Below, one piece after another: positions 44,681-54,723 of a stretch of DNA of 64,000 nucleotides. The notes under the pieces are model-generated. The model had not been told where the DNA came from. It was given only the letters and a program-made list of their open reading frames with translations, and searched no databases. How positions within the stretch are numbered: position 1 is the first letter of the stretch; each line of letters starts with the position of its first letter. The stretch comes from Phreatobacter sp. Lineage in GTDB: Bacteria; Pseudomonadota; Alphaproteobacteria; Rhizobiales; Phreatobacteraceae. The position numbers and the translations under genes were made by a program. The stretch lies in NCBI RefSeq assembly GCF_027532945.1, contig NZ_JAPZTZ010000029.1, positions 62,001 through 126,000 of the forward strand, read 5' to 3'.

Positions 44681-44707
44681 GCGGGCGCCGGTCACTCCGG
44701 CGCCCGC
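44681..44707 (+). other. Stem-loop after the TRAP binding-protein gene
   Basis: An 11-bp perfect stem (GCGGGCGCCGG with CCGGCGCCCGC) and a 5-base loop lie just past the DctP-like stop, before the permease gene. No T-run follows. It probably raises binding-protein message over permease message. Confidence 0.6.
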
Positions 44708-44741
44708 ACCCGTTTCAGACAGGCATACCCGGAGACAGACC

Positions 44742-45302
44742 ATGGCCGACGACATCGACATGTCGGCGCTCGAGCGCGAAGCGGCGCCCCAGCCCTTCGA
44801 TCCGATCCGGATGCTGCTCGACGCGCTGGCCGCCATCGGCACGGTCTGGACCTTCGGGCTGATGCTGTTGATCTGCGCCGACGTGATCGGCCGCTCCTTC
44901 CTCAGCATGCCGATCACCGGCGTCGCCGAGATCGCGGCCCATTCCATCGTCGGCATCGTCTTCCTGCAGATCGGCGCGACGATCTACGCCAAGCGCATGA
45001 CCCGCGCCGACTTCCTCATCGACGGCATTCTCTCGCAGCGCGCGCCGGGTCTTGCCTGGGCCATCGAGGCGCTCTTCCTGCTGATCGGCGCCGCGGTCAT
45101 GGCCTTCGTCGCCTGGGCGGCCTGGCCGGGGGTCTGGACCTCACTCGCCGCCCGCGAATTCTTCGGCGTCCAGGGCCTCTTCACCTTCCCGACCTGGCCC
45201 TTCCGCGCCCTTATCGTCCTCGGCGGGGCCGCCGGGGCACTTGCCTACATCATGCTGTTCGTCGCCGAGATCGGCGGCCGGCGCAAACCGGCCGAGGGCT
45301 GA
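44742..45302 (+). CDS. TRAP transporter small permease (DctQ type)
   Basis: This 186-residue inner-membrane protein has four hydrophobic helices. The first carries TVWTFGLMLLICADVIGRSF, the usual DctQ helix 1-2 pattern (with D-V-x-G-R), followed by PITGVAEIAAHSIVGIVFLQ. It stabilises the large permease and docks the binding protein. It lies four bases upstream of the large permease gene. Confidence 0.9.
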   Translation: MADDIDMSALEREAAPQPFDPIRMLLDALAAIGTVWTFGLMLLICADVIGRSFLSMPITGVAEIAAHSIVGIVFLQIGATIYAKRMTRADFLIDGILSQRAPGLAWAIEALFLLIGAAVMAFVAWAAWPGVWTSLAAREFFGVQGLFTFPTWPFRALIVLGGAAGALAYIMLFVAEIGGRRKPAEG

Positions 45303-45306
45303 TCCC

Positions 45307-46626
45307 ATGGATGACGTCACGCTTGGATTCCTGCTGATCGGCGCGATGGTCGCGCTGATCGTCCTCGGCCTGCCTATCGGCCTGTCGCTCATCGGCACCG
45401 GCGCCATCGGTGTCTGGCTGATCCGCGAGAATGTCGACCTTGCCTTCCGCTTCACTGCGCTGGCGACCTATTCCGGCATCCAGGACTATCTCTTCGCCAC
45501 CATTCCGCTCTTCGTGCTGATGGGCCTGCTGGTGTCCATATCCGATGTGGGCAAGGACACGTTCGAGGTGGCGCAGGCGCTGCTGCGCCGCATCCGCGGC
45601 GGCCTCGGCATGGCAACGGTCGCCGCCAACGCCGTCTTCGCCGCGGTCACCGGCGTCTCCATTGCCTCCGCCGCGGTCTTCACCAAGGTGGCGGTGCCGG
45701 AAATGGTCCGCCATGGCTACACGATGCGGTTCGCCGCCGGCACGGTCGCGGGCTCTTCCATCCTCGGCATGCTCATCCCGCCGAGCCTCCTGATGATCGT
45801 CTACGGCGTCCTCTCCGAGGTCTCGATCGGCAAGATGTTCGTCGCCGGTGTCATCCCCGGCATCATCATCGCCATCGGCTTCACGATCATGATCTGGTTC
45901 TACGCCATCGTCTGGCCGCACAAGATCTTTGTCGATGCGGCTAAGTCCGATGCCGACGACGTGCCGCCCATGCCGGTCGGCGAAATGATCATCAAGTCAG
46001 TGCCCATCGCCTGCCTCGTGGTGCTGATCCTCGGCGGTCTCTATACTGGCTTCTTCACGCCGACCGAGGCGGGCGCCGTCGGTGCCGCGGGTGCCCTCGT
46101 CATCGCCCTCATCCGCCGCCGGCTGGACTGGCCGAAGTTCTGGCGGGTGCTGAAGGAAGCCGGCATCGTCTCGGCCTCGATCCTCTTCCTGCTGATCGCG
46201 GCGAGCCTCTATTCGCGGATGCTCTCCATGGCGGGCGTGCCCAATGCCATCGGCGATTTCGTCGAGCATCTCGGCCTTGGGCCCTACGGCTTCCTCCTGG
46301 CCTTCGTCGTGGTCATCCTGCTGATGGGCATGATCCTCGATTCCACCTCGATCCTGCTGATCATGGTGCCGATCGGCGCGCCCATCGCCTCCGCCATGGG
46401 CTTCGACCTCATCCATTTCGGCATCGTCACCATCATCGCCGTGGAGATGGGCCTGCTGACGCCGCCCTTCGGCATCTCGGTCTTCACGGTGAAGGCGACG
46501 CTCGGGGATCCGAAGGTGCGAATCGAGACGATCTTTGCGGGCTCCATGCCCTATGTGACGGTGATGGGCATCGCGCTGTTCTTCATCGCGATCTTCCCGC
46601 CGCTCTCGACCATCCTCGTGCGCTGA
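45307..46626 (+). CDS. TRAP transporter large permease (DctM type)
   Basis: This 439-residue permease starts MDDVTLGFLLIGAMVALIVL. It has about 12 hydrophobic segments, with IPLFVLMGLLVSISDVGKDT and ILGMLIPPSLLMIVYGVLSE, the elevator-domain signatures of DctM. LTPPFGISVFTVKATLGDPK near the C-terminus is also typical. It is powered by a sodium gradient in characterised relatives. The downstream dioxygenase gene is nine bases away, so transport and ring cleavage are in one operon. Confidence 0.93.
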   Translation: MDDVTLGFLLIGAMVALIVLGLPIGLSLIGTGAIGVWLIRENVDLAFRFTALATYSGIQDYLFATIPLFVLMGLLVSISDVGKDTFEVAQALLRRIRGGLGMATVAANAVFAAVTGVSIASAAVFTKVAVPEMVRHGYTMRFAAGTVAGSSILGMLIPPSLLMIVYGVLSEVSIGKMFVAGVIPGIIIAIGFTIMIWFYAIVWPHKIFVDAAKSDADDVPPMPVGEMIIKSVPIACLVVLILGGLYTGFFTPTEAGAVGAAGALVIALIRRRLDWPKFWRVLKEAGIVSASILFLLIAASLYSRMLSMAGVPNAIGDFVEHLGLGPYGFLLAFVVVILLMGMILDSTSILLIMVPIGAPIASAMGFDLIHFGIVTIIAVEMGLLTPPFGISVFTVKATLGDPKVRIETIFAGSMPYVTVMGIALFFIAIFPPLSTILVR

Positions 46627-46635
46627 GGGCTCGCC

Positions 46636-47496
46636 ATGCTGTCCTTCGACGAACACAACCTGACCGACGAGGTGGTGAAGCGCTTCGCCGAGTGCCCCGA
46701 TCCGCGCCTCAAGCAGGTGATCCAGGCGCTTGTGCGCCATGCCCATGCCTTCGTGAAGGAGGTGGAGCTGACCGAGCAGGAATGGTTCACCGCCATCCAG
46801 TTCCTCACCCGCACCGGCCAGACATGCGATGACAAGCGGCAGGAGTTCATCCTGCTGTCGGACGTGCTCGGCGTTTCGATGCTGGTCGACGCGATCAACC
46901 ACCGGATGCCGGACGGGGCGACCGAGAGCACTGTGCTCGGCCCGTTCTATCTTGGCGAGCACCGCGTGACGCCCTTCGGCGCCGACATTGCCGGGGACGA
47001 GCCGGGCGAGCGCCTCTTCGTCGAGGGCACGGTGTCATCGCCCGGCGGCGTGCCCATCGCGGGGGCAGCGGTGGACATCTGGCACTCCGACGATGACGGC
47101 TTCTACGATGCCCAGAAGGGGCTGGAGCAGCCCTCGCTGCGCGCCCGTTTCATCACCGATGATCAGGGACGGTTCGGCTTCCGCTCCATCGTGCCGTCGA
47201 GCTATCCGATCCCCCATGACGGGCCGGTGGGCGAACTGCTGGAGGCGACGAAGCGCCATCCGATGCGCCCTGCCCATATCCATTTCAAGATCGCCGCGCC
47301 GGGCCACGAGACACTGGTGACCCATCTCTTCATGCCCGGCGATCCGTGGCTGGAGAGCGATGCGGTGTTCGGCGTGAAGGAAAGCCTCATCGCCACGCTC
47401 AGCGAGCGCCAGGGCGGCACCTATCCCGATGGTGGCGCGGCGCCGGCCACATGGACCCATCTCGCGCATGATTTCGGCCTGAAGCCGACGGCGTGA
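46636..47496 (+). CDS. Intradiol ring-cleavage dioxygenase, hydroxyquinol 1,2-dioxygenase-like
   Basis: This 286-residue non-haem Fe(III) dioxygenase has an N-terminal helical dimer domain (residues 1-110) like catechol 1,2-dioxygenases. The beta-sandwich carries the iron ligands Y157 (DGFYDAQ), Y190 (SSYPIPHDG), H214 and H216 (RPAHIHF). The spacing 33-24-2 between ligands matches, as I recall, the Nocardioides hydroxyquinol 1,2-dioxygenase (Y164, Y197, H221, H223), while catechol enzymes have a wider first gap. It would open a dihydroxylated or trihydroxylated ring between two hydroxyls, giving maleylacetate from hydroxyquinol. The next enzyme, a maleylacetate reductase, is not in the window. 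Confidence 0.87.
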   Translation: MLSFDEHNLTDEVVKRFAECPDPRLKQVIQALVRHAHAFVKEVELTEQEWFTAIQFLTRTGQTCDDKRQEFILLSDVLGVSMLVDAINHRMPDGATESTVLGPFYLGEHRVTPFGADIAGDEPGERLFVEGTVSSPGGVPIAGAAVDIWHSDDDGFYDAQKGLEQPSLRARFITDDQGRFGFRSIVPSSYPIPHDGPVGELLEATKRHPMRPAHIHFKIAAPGHETLVTHLFMPGDPWLESDAVFGVKESLIATLSERQGGTYPDGGAAPATWTHLAHDFGLKPTA

Positions 47497-47544
47497 CGGC
47501 CGACGGTGGGCCGAAAGCGAGGCCGTCCGCGTTGTTCAATCTAT

Positions 47545-47611
47545 TTGACGCTACCAATCATAAAACAAAAGAGAATTTTTTCGTAATTTTACGTAGTTAA
47601 GGAACGCTTCA
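47545..47611 (+). promoter_or_regulatory. AT-rich promoter region of the chemoreceptor gene
   Basis: GC content falls sharply here. There is a TTGACG (47545-47550), a palindrome CGTAA-TT-TTACG (47582-47593), and TTAA-N7-TTCA (47597-47611), which differs by one base from the CtrA box TTAA-N7-TTAA. CtrA controls motility genes in many alphaproteobacteria. No clear -10 box is visible. Confidence 0.3.
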
Positions 47612-47657
47612 TTGGATTTTCTGTAGCGTAAATGGGTCGCTGTTGTCGAGGTTCCCC

Positions 47658-50090
47658 ATGTCGCTGTCCCGCTTGAGCCTGCGCATCAAGATTCCGGCCT
47701 TGGTGGTCGGTGCCGCCATGACCACCGCCGCCGTGCTCGGCGTCTCCTCGTATATCGCTGCGCGCAGCAATGCGCTGACGATGATCCAGGAATCGCTCTC
47801 GGCGGTGGCCACGGAGCGGCAGAAGGCGCTGGAGAGCTATTTCAGTGCGATCCGCGAGGATACGCTCCTGATCGCGTCGAGTGACATGGCGCGCGACGCG
47901 CTTGTGTCGTTCTCCGCCGGCTATCGCGAGCTTGGCCCCACGGCCGAAGAGCGGCTGCAGCGCCTCTATATCGACGAGAATCCCCACCCGACGGGCAAGA
48001 AGGACGAACTCCAGACGTCCCCGGATGGCTCGGCCTATTCGCGCCATCACGCGCGCCTGCACCCCTGGTTCAACCGGCTGCAGCGCGAGCGCGGCTATTA
48101 CGACGTCTTCGTCTTCGATGCGGCCGGCAACCTCGTCTACACGGTGTTCAAGGAGCGCGACTTCGCGACCAATCTGGTCTCCGGGCAATGGCGCGACACC
48201 GACCTCGGCGTCGCCTTCCGCAAGGGCCTCGCGGCGGCGCCCGGCACGGTTCACCTCACCGATTTCCGCGCTTATGCGCCCTCCGAGGACGCCCCGGCGG
48301 CCTTCATTTCGACCCCCATCCTCGATGTTGCCGGCAAGACGATCGGCGTCTTCGCCTTCCAGATGCCCGTCGACCGCATCAATGCCGTGATGACCGCGAC
48401 GCACGGCCTTGGCACCACGGGCGATGCCATCATCGTCGGCGGTGACGGGCTGATGCGCTCGAACTCGCGCTTCACCGCCACCGGCCAGACAGACATCCTC
48501 AAGACCCAGGTCCGTTCCGGCGTCGTCGACACGGCGTTGCGGGGCAACCCTGCCATTGGCGAGACCGCCTATCGCGATGCCGCCAGCCTCGTGGCCGCGC
48601 GCCCCTTCGCCTTCGGTGACCTGCGCTGGTCGGTGACCGCTCTCCAGGCCGAGGACGAGGCCCTCGCGCCGGTCAATGCGTTGAAGCGCAACCTCATCAT
48701 CATCGCGCTTCTGGTGCTGCTCGGCGTCGGGCTTCTGGGCTATCTCGTCGCGCAGACGCTGACCCGCCCGATCGTCGCCCTGGTCGCCGACATGGGCGAC
48801 CTTGCCCGCGGCCGCCACGACATCAAGCTGGCCGGCATGGATCGCGGCGACGAGATCGGCCTGATGTCGCGCGCTGTCGGAGTGTTCCGCGACAGTGCCA
48901 TCAAGCGCGAACGCCTCGAGGCGCAGCAGCGCCGCCAGCGCGAACGTGACGTCGCCCGCCGCGCCAATATGGAAATGCTGGTCGAGCAGTTCCGCGGCGA
49001 GGTCTCGGGGGTCATCCACAATCTCTCCGATGGCACCACCTCGATGCGGTCAGCTGCCACCGTGCTGTCGCGCGTCGCGTCCACGACACTCGACCAGGCG
49101 ACGCAGGCCCGCTCCGCCACGACCGAGTCCAACTCCAATGCCCAGACCATTGCCAGCGCGTCGGAGGAGCTCGGCGCCTCGATCCGCGAGATTGCCGGGC
49201 AGGCACACAAGGCCAGCGCCATCGTCAACGAGGTGCGCCAGCAGGCGCTGTCAAGCAACGCGGACGTCGCGGCCCTTGCCGAGGGAGCCAAGAGCATCGG
49301 ACGCGTGGTCGAGCTGATCCGTTCGATCGCCGACCAGACCAACCTCCTTGCCCTCAATGCCACGATCGAGGCGGCTCGCGCCGGCGAGGCGGGACGCGGC
49401 TTCGCGGTGGTCGCAAGCGAGGTGAAGAGCCTGGCGACGCAGACCGCGCGGGCAACCGACGAGATTGCCGCGCAGATCTATGCGATCCAGTCCTCGACCG
49501 ACACGGCGGTGTCGTCGATCGGCGCCATTGCCCAGCGCATCGACGACATCTCCTCGCTCAATGCGGCCATCGCCGCCGCGATCGAGCAGCAGGACGCTGC
49601 GACGCGCGAGATCGCCGCCAATGTGGCCCGGGCGGCTGATGGCAGCCGCGTCATCTCGTCGAATGTCGACGGCGTCGCGACCTCCGCCTCCGACACGACC
49701 AGCGAGGCCTCGCGGGTGATGAACACCGCCACTGTGCTTGGCGAAGCGTCCGAGGCGCTTGCAACTTCCGTGTCCACTTTCCTCGATGGCATGGGCGCCG
49801 ACCTCGACGAACGCCGCCGCAGCAGCCGTACCACCCTCTGTGAGCCTGGATCGCTGGAGGTGAATGGCCAGGAGATCGCCGTGGAGGTGGTGGACATCAG
49901 CTCGGAGGGAGCGCGCACGGACCAGCCGCTGAGCGTGCCCATCGGCACGCGGGTACGTCTGCGCATCGCCAAGGTTGAAGTGGCTGGAAAAGTAGCTTGG
50001 TCTAGCGACATCGGGACCGGGATTGAGTTCGACGCGCCGCTCGCAGTGCTCCCGCCAACGGCGGACGCTTCCCTCTCCCAGGCGGCCTGA
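47658..50090 (+). CDS. Methyl-accepting chemotaxis protein with C-terminal PilZ domain
   Basis: This 810-residue chemoreceptor begins [20 protein letters not shown] at ATG 47658, after GAGG; an in-frame TTG at 47643 is less likely. Order: helix 1 (about 10-32), a large periplasmic Cache-like sensor (about 40-335, with [20 protein letters not shown]), helix 2 (about 345-365), HAMP (about 365-415), coiled-coil signalling domain with the conserved tip [20 protein letters not shown] (about 560), and a C-terminal PilZ domain (about 715-800) with RRRSSR and DISSEGA, the two c-di-GMP-binding motifs (R-x-x-x-R and D/N-x-S-x-x-G). It should couple an external signal to CheA and respond to c-di-GMP. 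Confidence 0.9.
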   Translation: MSLSRLSLRIKIPALVVGAAMTTAAVLGVSSYIAARSNALTMIQESLSAVATERQKALESYFSAIREDTLLIASSDMARDALVSFSAGYRELGPTAEERLQRLYIDENPHPTGKKDELQTSPDGSAYSRHHARLHPWFNRLQRERGYYDVFVFDAAGNLVYTVFKERDFATNLVSGQWRDTDLGVAFRKGLAAAPGTVHLTDFRAYAPSEDAPAAFISTPILDVAGKTIGVFAFQMPVDRINAVMTATHGLGTTGDAIIVGGDGLMRSNSRFTATGQTDILKTQVRSGVVDTALRGNPAIGETAYRDAASLVAARPFAFGDLRWSVTALQAEDEALAPVNALKRNLIIIALLVLLGVGLLGYLVAQTLTRPIVALVADMGDLARGRHDIKLAGMDRGDEIGLMSRAVGVFRDSAIKRERLEAQQRRQRERDVARRANMEMLVEQFRGEVSGVIHNLSDGTTSMRSAATVLSRVASTTLDQATQARSATTESNSNAQTIASASEELGASIREIAGQAHKASAIVNEVRQQALSSNADVAALAEGAKSIGRVVELIRSIADQTNLLALNATIEAARAGEAGRGFAVVASEVKSLATQTARATDEIAAQIYAIQSSTDTAVSSIGAIAQRIDDISSLNAAIAAAIEQQDAATREIAANVARAADGSRVISSNVDGVATSASDTTSEASRVMNTATVLGEASEALATSVSTFLDGMGADLDERRRSSRTTLCEPGSLEVNGQEIAVEVVDISSEGARTDQPLSVPIGTRVRLRIAKVEVAGKVAWSSDIGTGIEFDAPLAVLPPTADASLSQAA

Positions 50091-50147
50091 TCGAGGGCGA
50101 TTGAACGCTTCGTCCCATGGCTCGGCGGCACTGTCACCGCAGGGCGG

Positions 50148-50591
50148 TCACGCCGCCTTCCGGCTGACCATCAGCGCGGCGGTGCCGGTCTGTACCGTCT
50201 CGCCGCGCTGGTTCACCACGTCGAGGCGCAGGTCGACGACGCCGCGATCCTCCTTGCGGGTCGGGCGCTTGCCGACGACCGTCACCACCACATGCACCGT
50301 GTCCTGCGCCCGCACCGGGCCGGTGAAGGTCCAGGTGATGCCGAGGAGGCCCATCACCGTGCCGTCGAGCAGGCCGGCGCGGGAGGCGAGGCCGAAGGCC
50401 ATGCCGACGAGCATCGGGCCGTGCGCGATGCGGCTGCCGAACTGGCTCGCCGCAGCATGGACCTCGTCGACATGCAGCGGATTGAAGTCGGCGGTGAGGC
50501 CGGCGAACTGGGTGATGTCCGCCTCGATGATGGTCCGCCGCGGCGTCGTATAGGTCGCGCCGGGTTCAAAGGCGTCGTAGCTGAGGCCCAT
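50148..50591 (-). CDS. MaoC-family hydratase/dehydratase
   Basis: This 147-residue hot-dog-fold protein has the hydratase motif in FAGLTADFNPLHVDEVHAAA, with the catalytic Asp and His (D-x-N-P-x-H) present, then GSRIAHGPMLVGMAFGLASR. Such enzymes add water to trans-enoyl-CoA to give (R)-3-hydroxyacyl-CoA. It is the last gene of the minus-strand acyl-CoA operon, 14 bases after a second MaoC gene. Confidence 0.88.
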   Translation of the reverse strand: MGLSYDAFEPGATYTTPRRTIIEADITQFAGLTADFNPLHVDEVHAAASQFGSRIAHGPMLVGMAFGLASRAGLLDGTVMGLLGITWTFTGPVRAQDTVHVVVTVVGKRPTRKEDRGVVDLRLDVVNQRGETVQTGTAALMVSRKAA

Positions 50592-50605
50592 GGTGATCCT
50601 CTCCC

Positions 50606-51061
50606 TCAGGCAGCCGGACGGCAGCGCATCAGCGCCGCGCGCAGGCAGGAGGCGACCTCGACGCCGTCCTGGTTGAAGGCCTTGTGCTCGAAGGTGACAA
50701 TGCCCTGTTCCGGGCGCGAGCGGCTGCGGCGCACCTCGCGCACCCAGGTCTCGGCGCGGACGGAGTCGCCGGGGAAGACCGGGGCCGGGAACTTCACGTC
50801 GGTGAAGCCGAGATTGGCGACGGTGGTGTTCAGCGTCGTGTCGGCCACGGTGAGGCCCACCAGCAGGCCGAGGGTGAAGAGGCTGTTGACGATCGGCCGA
50901 CCGTATTCGCTGCGGGCGGCCGCGTGGCTGTCGATGTGCAGCGGCTGCGGGTTCAGCGTCAGGCAGGAGAACCAGATGTTGTCCGCCTCCGTGATGGTGC
51001 GCGTCACCTCATGGGCGAAATGCTGGCCGACAGTGAAGTCGTCGAAATAGAGCCCGGGCAT
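50606..51061 (-). CDS. MaoC-family protein, mesaconyl/itaconyl-CoA hydratase-like
   Basis: This 151-residue hot-dog protein has [20 protein letters not shown], where the catalytic Asp of the usual D-x-N-P-x-H motif is replaced by Asn-Pro-Gln, and [20 protein letters not shown] in place of HG-x-x-x. Both changes are typical of the mesaconyl-CoA/itaconyl-CoA hydratase branch of MaoC proteins. [20 protein letters not shown] supports this. It may hydrate a carboxylated, branched enoyl-CoA made by the neighbouring carboxylase. Confidence 0.83.
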   Translation of the reverse strand: MPGLYFDDFTVGQHFAHEVTRTITEADNIWFSCLTLNPQPLHIDSHAAARSEYGRPIVNSLFTLGLLVGLTVADTTLNTTVANLGFTDVKFPAPVFPGDSVRAETWVREVRRSRSRPEQGIVTFEHKAFNQDGVEVASCLRAALMRCRPAA

Positions 51062-51071
51062 GGTCGTCTCC

Positions 51072-53069
<1,998 letters not shown>

Positions 53070-53077
53070 GACGCGGC

Positions 53078-54649
53078 TCACATCCGGTAGACCGGGCGGG
53101 GGGAAGTGTCGCGCGGCTCGCCATGGGAGAGGGCGAGGCAGAGGCCGAGCACGTCACGCGTCTGGTCGGGCTCGATGATGCCGTCGTCCCAGAGCCGCGC
53201 CGTGGCGTAGTAGGGGTCGCTCTGCTCCTCGAACTGCGCGCGTGTGCGGCGGTCAAGCGCCGCGATGGCCTCCTCGTCGGCGCCGCCCTTGAGGCTGGCG
53301 CGGCGAAGGTCGGTGACGACGGTGGCGGCGACGTCCGGGCTCATGGTGGCGATGCGGCTGTTCGGCCAGGCGAAGAGGAAGCGCGGGCGGAAGCCGCGGC
53401 CGCACATGCCGTAATTGCCGGCGCCATAGGAGCCGCCGATGATGACGGTGAGCTTCGGCACGCGGGCGTTGGAGACGGCATAGACGAGCTTGGCCGAATG
53501 TTTGGCGATGCCGCCGCGCTCGGCCTCGGTGCCGACCATGAAGCCGGTGATGTTCTGCAGGAAGATGAGGGGGATGTGGCGCTGGTCGGCGAGCTCGATG
53601 AAATGCGCGCCCTTCACCGCCGATTCCGAGAAGAGCACGCCATTGTTGGCGAGGATCGCGACGGGATAGCCGTGGATGCGGGCGAAGGCGGTGACGAGGC
53701 TCGAACCGTAGTCCGGCTTGAAGGCCTGAAGCGTGCCGCCGTCGACGATGGCCGAAAGCGCCTCGGTCACGTCGTAGGGACGCTTGAGATCCGTGGGCAC
53801 GATCTCGGCGAGGGGTCGGGTGACCCCGGGCGTCGACGCGGCGAAGGGCGGGGGCGAAATCCGCCTGGCCTCCCCGAAGCCTGAGACGATGGAGCGCAGC
53901 TTCGCCAGCGCCGCCCGCTCGTCAGTGGCGATATGGTCGGAGACGCCGGAGACGCGGGTGTGCATGTCGGCGCCGCCCAGCGTCTCGCCGTCCACCACCT
54001 CGTTGATGGCGGCCTTGACGATCGGCGGTCCGCCCAGATGGATGCGCCCGGTGCCCGCGACCATAACCACCTCGTCGGAGAGGGCCGGGATATAGGCCCC
54101 GCCGGCGGTGCAGCCGCCGAAGACGGCCGAGGCCTGCGGGATGCCGGCGGCCGAGAGGCGGCACTGGTTGTAGAAGGTGCCGCCGAAATGGTCGCGGTCG
54201 GGGAAGACGCGGTCCTGCTCGGGCAGGAAAGCGCCGCCGCAATCGACGAGATAGAGGCAGGGGAGCCGGTGCTCCTCGGCGATCTCCTGCGCACGCAGGT
54301 GCTTCCTCACCGTCTCGGCGAAGAAGGAACCGCCCTTCACCGTCGCATCGTTGGCGATGATCATGCAGGGCGTGTCGTGGACCAGGCCGATCCCCGTGAC
54401 GATGCCGGCGGCCGGCACCTCGCCGCCATAGAGGCCGTTTGCGGCGAGCGGCGAGAGTTCGAGGAAGGGGCTGCCGGGATCGAGCAGGTGATCGATGCGG
54501 TCGCGCACCAGGATCTTGCCGCGGGCGTGGTGGCGGTCGACCTGCGCCTTGCCACCACCGGCAAGCACGGCACCGTGGTGCTGGCGCAATCGCTCGATCA
54601 GGTCGGCGAAGGGCTCGGGGCCCGGGCGTTGGAGGCTGGCGGCGGTCAT
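53078..54649 (-). CDS. Acyl-CoA carboxylase beta subunit (carboxyltransferase), MccB/AtuC type
   Basis: This 523-residue carboxyltransferase has ARGKILVRDRIDHLLDPGSP at the N-terminus, GAFLPEQDRVFPDRDHFGGT and GIPQASAVFGGCTAGGAYIP as in methylcrotonyl-CoA carboxylase beta subunits, and GGSYGAGNYGMCGRGFRPRF in the second crotonase-like domain. It transfers the carboxyl group from biotin to a branched 2-enoyl-CoA. Its short gap to the alpha subunit fits one operon. It diverges from the acyl-CoA dehydrogenase gene across 74 bases. Confidence 0.9.
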   Translation of the reverse strand: MTAASLQRPGPEPFADLIERLRQHHGAVLAGGGKAQVDRHHARGKILVRDRIDHLLDPGSPFLELSPLAANGLYGGEVPAAGIVTGIGLVHDTPCMIIANDATVKGGSFFAETVRKHLRAQEIAEEHRLPCLYLVDCGGAFLPEQDRVFPDRDHFGGTFYNQCRLSAAGIPQASAVFGGCTAGGAYIPALSDEVVMVAGTGRIHLGGPPIVKAAINEVVDGETLGGADMHTRVSGVSDHIATDERAALAKLRSIVSGFGEARRISPPPFAASTPGVTRPLAEIVPTDLKRPYDVTEALSAIVDGGTLQAFKPDYGSSLVTAFARIHGYPVAILANNGVLFSESAVKGAHFIELADQRHIPLIFLQNITGFMVGTEAERGGIAKHSAKLVYAVSNARVPKLTVIIGGSYGAGNYGMCGRGFRPRFLFAWPNSRIATMSPDVAATVVTDLRRASLKGGADEEAIAALDRRTRAQFEEQSDPYYATARLWDDGIIEPDQTRDVLGLCLALSHGEPRDTSPRPVYRM

Positions 54650-54684
54650 CCTGCGATCCCCTGCTTGACCTGGCCAGTCTGCCT

Positions 54685-54702
54685 ACCTAACGTCTGTTAG
54701 GT
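54685..54702. promoter_or_regulatory. Perfect palindrome in divergent promoter (likely TetR operator)
   Basis: ACCTAAC-GTCT-GTTAGGT is a perfect 7-4-7 palindrome between the carboxylase operon and the acyl-CoA dehydrogenase gene. TTGACC (54665-54670, plus strand) and GGTCAA (54700-54705, giving TTGACC on the minus strand) could serve as the two -35 elements. A TetR gene follows the dehydrogenase and is the best candidate to bind here. Confidence 0.6.
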
Positions 54703-54723
54703 CAAGATCGCCGAGGGACCGCC

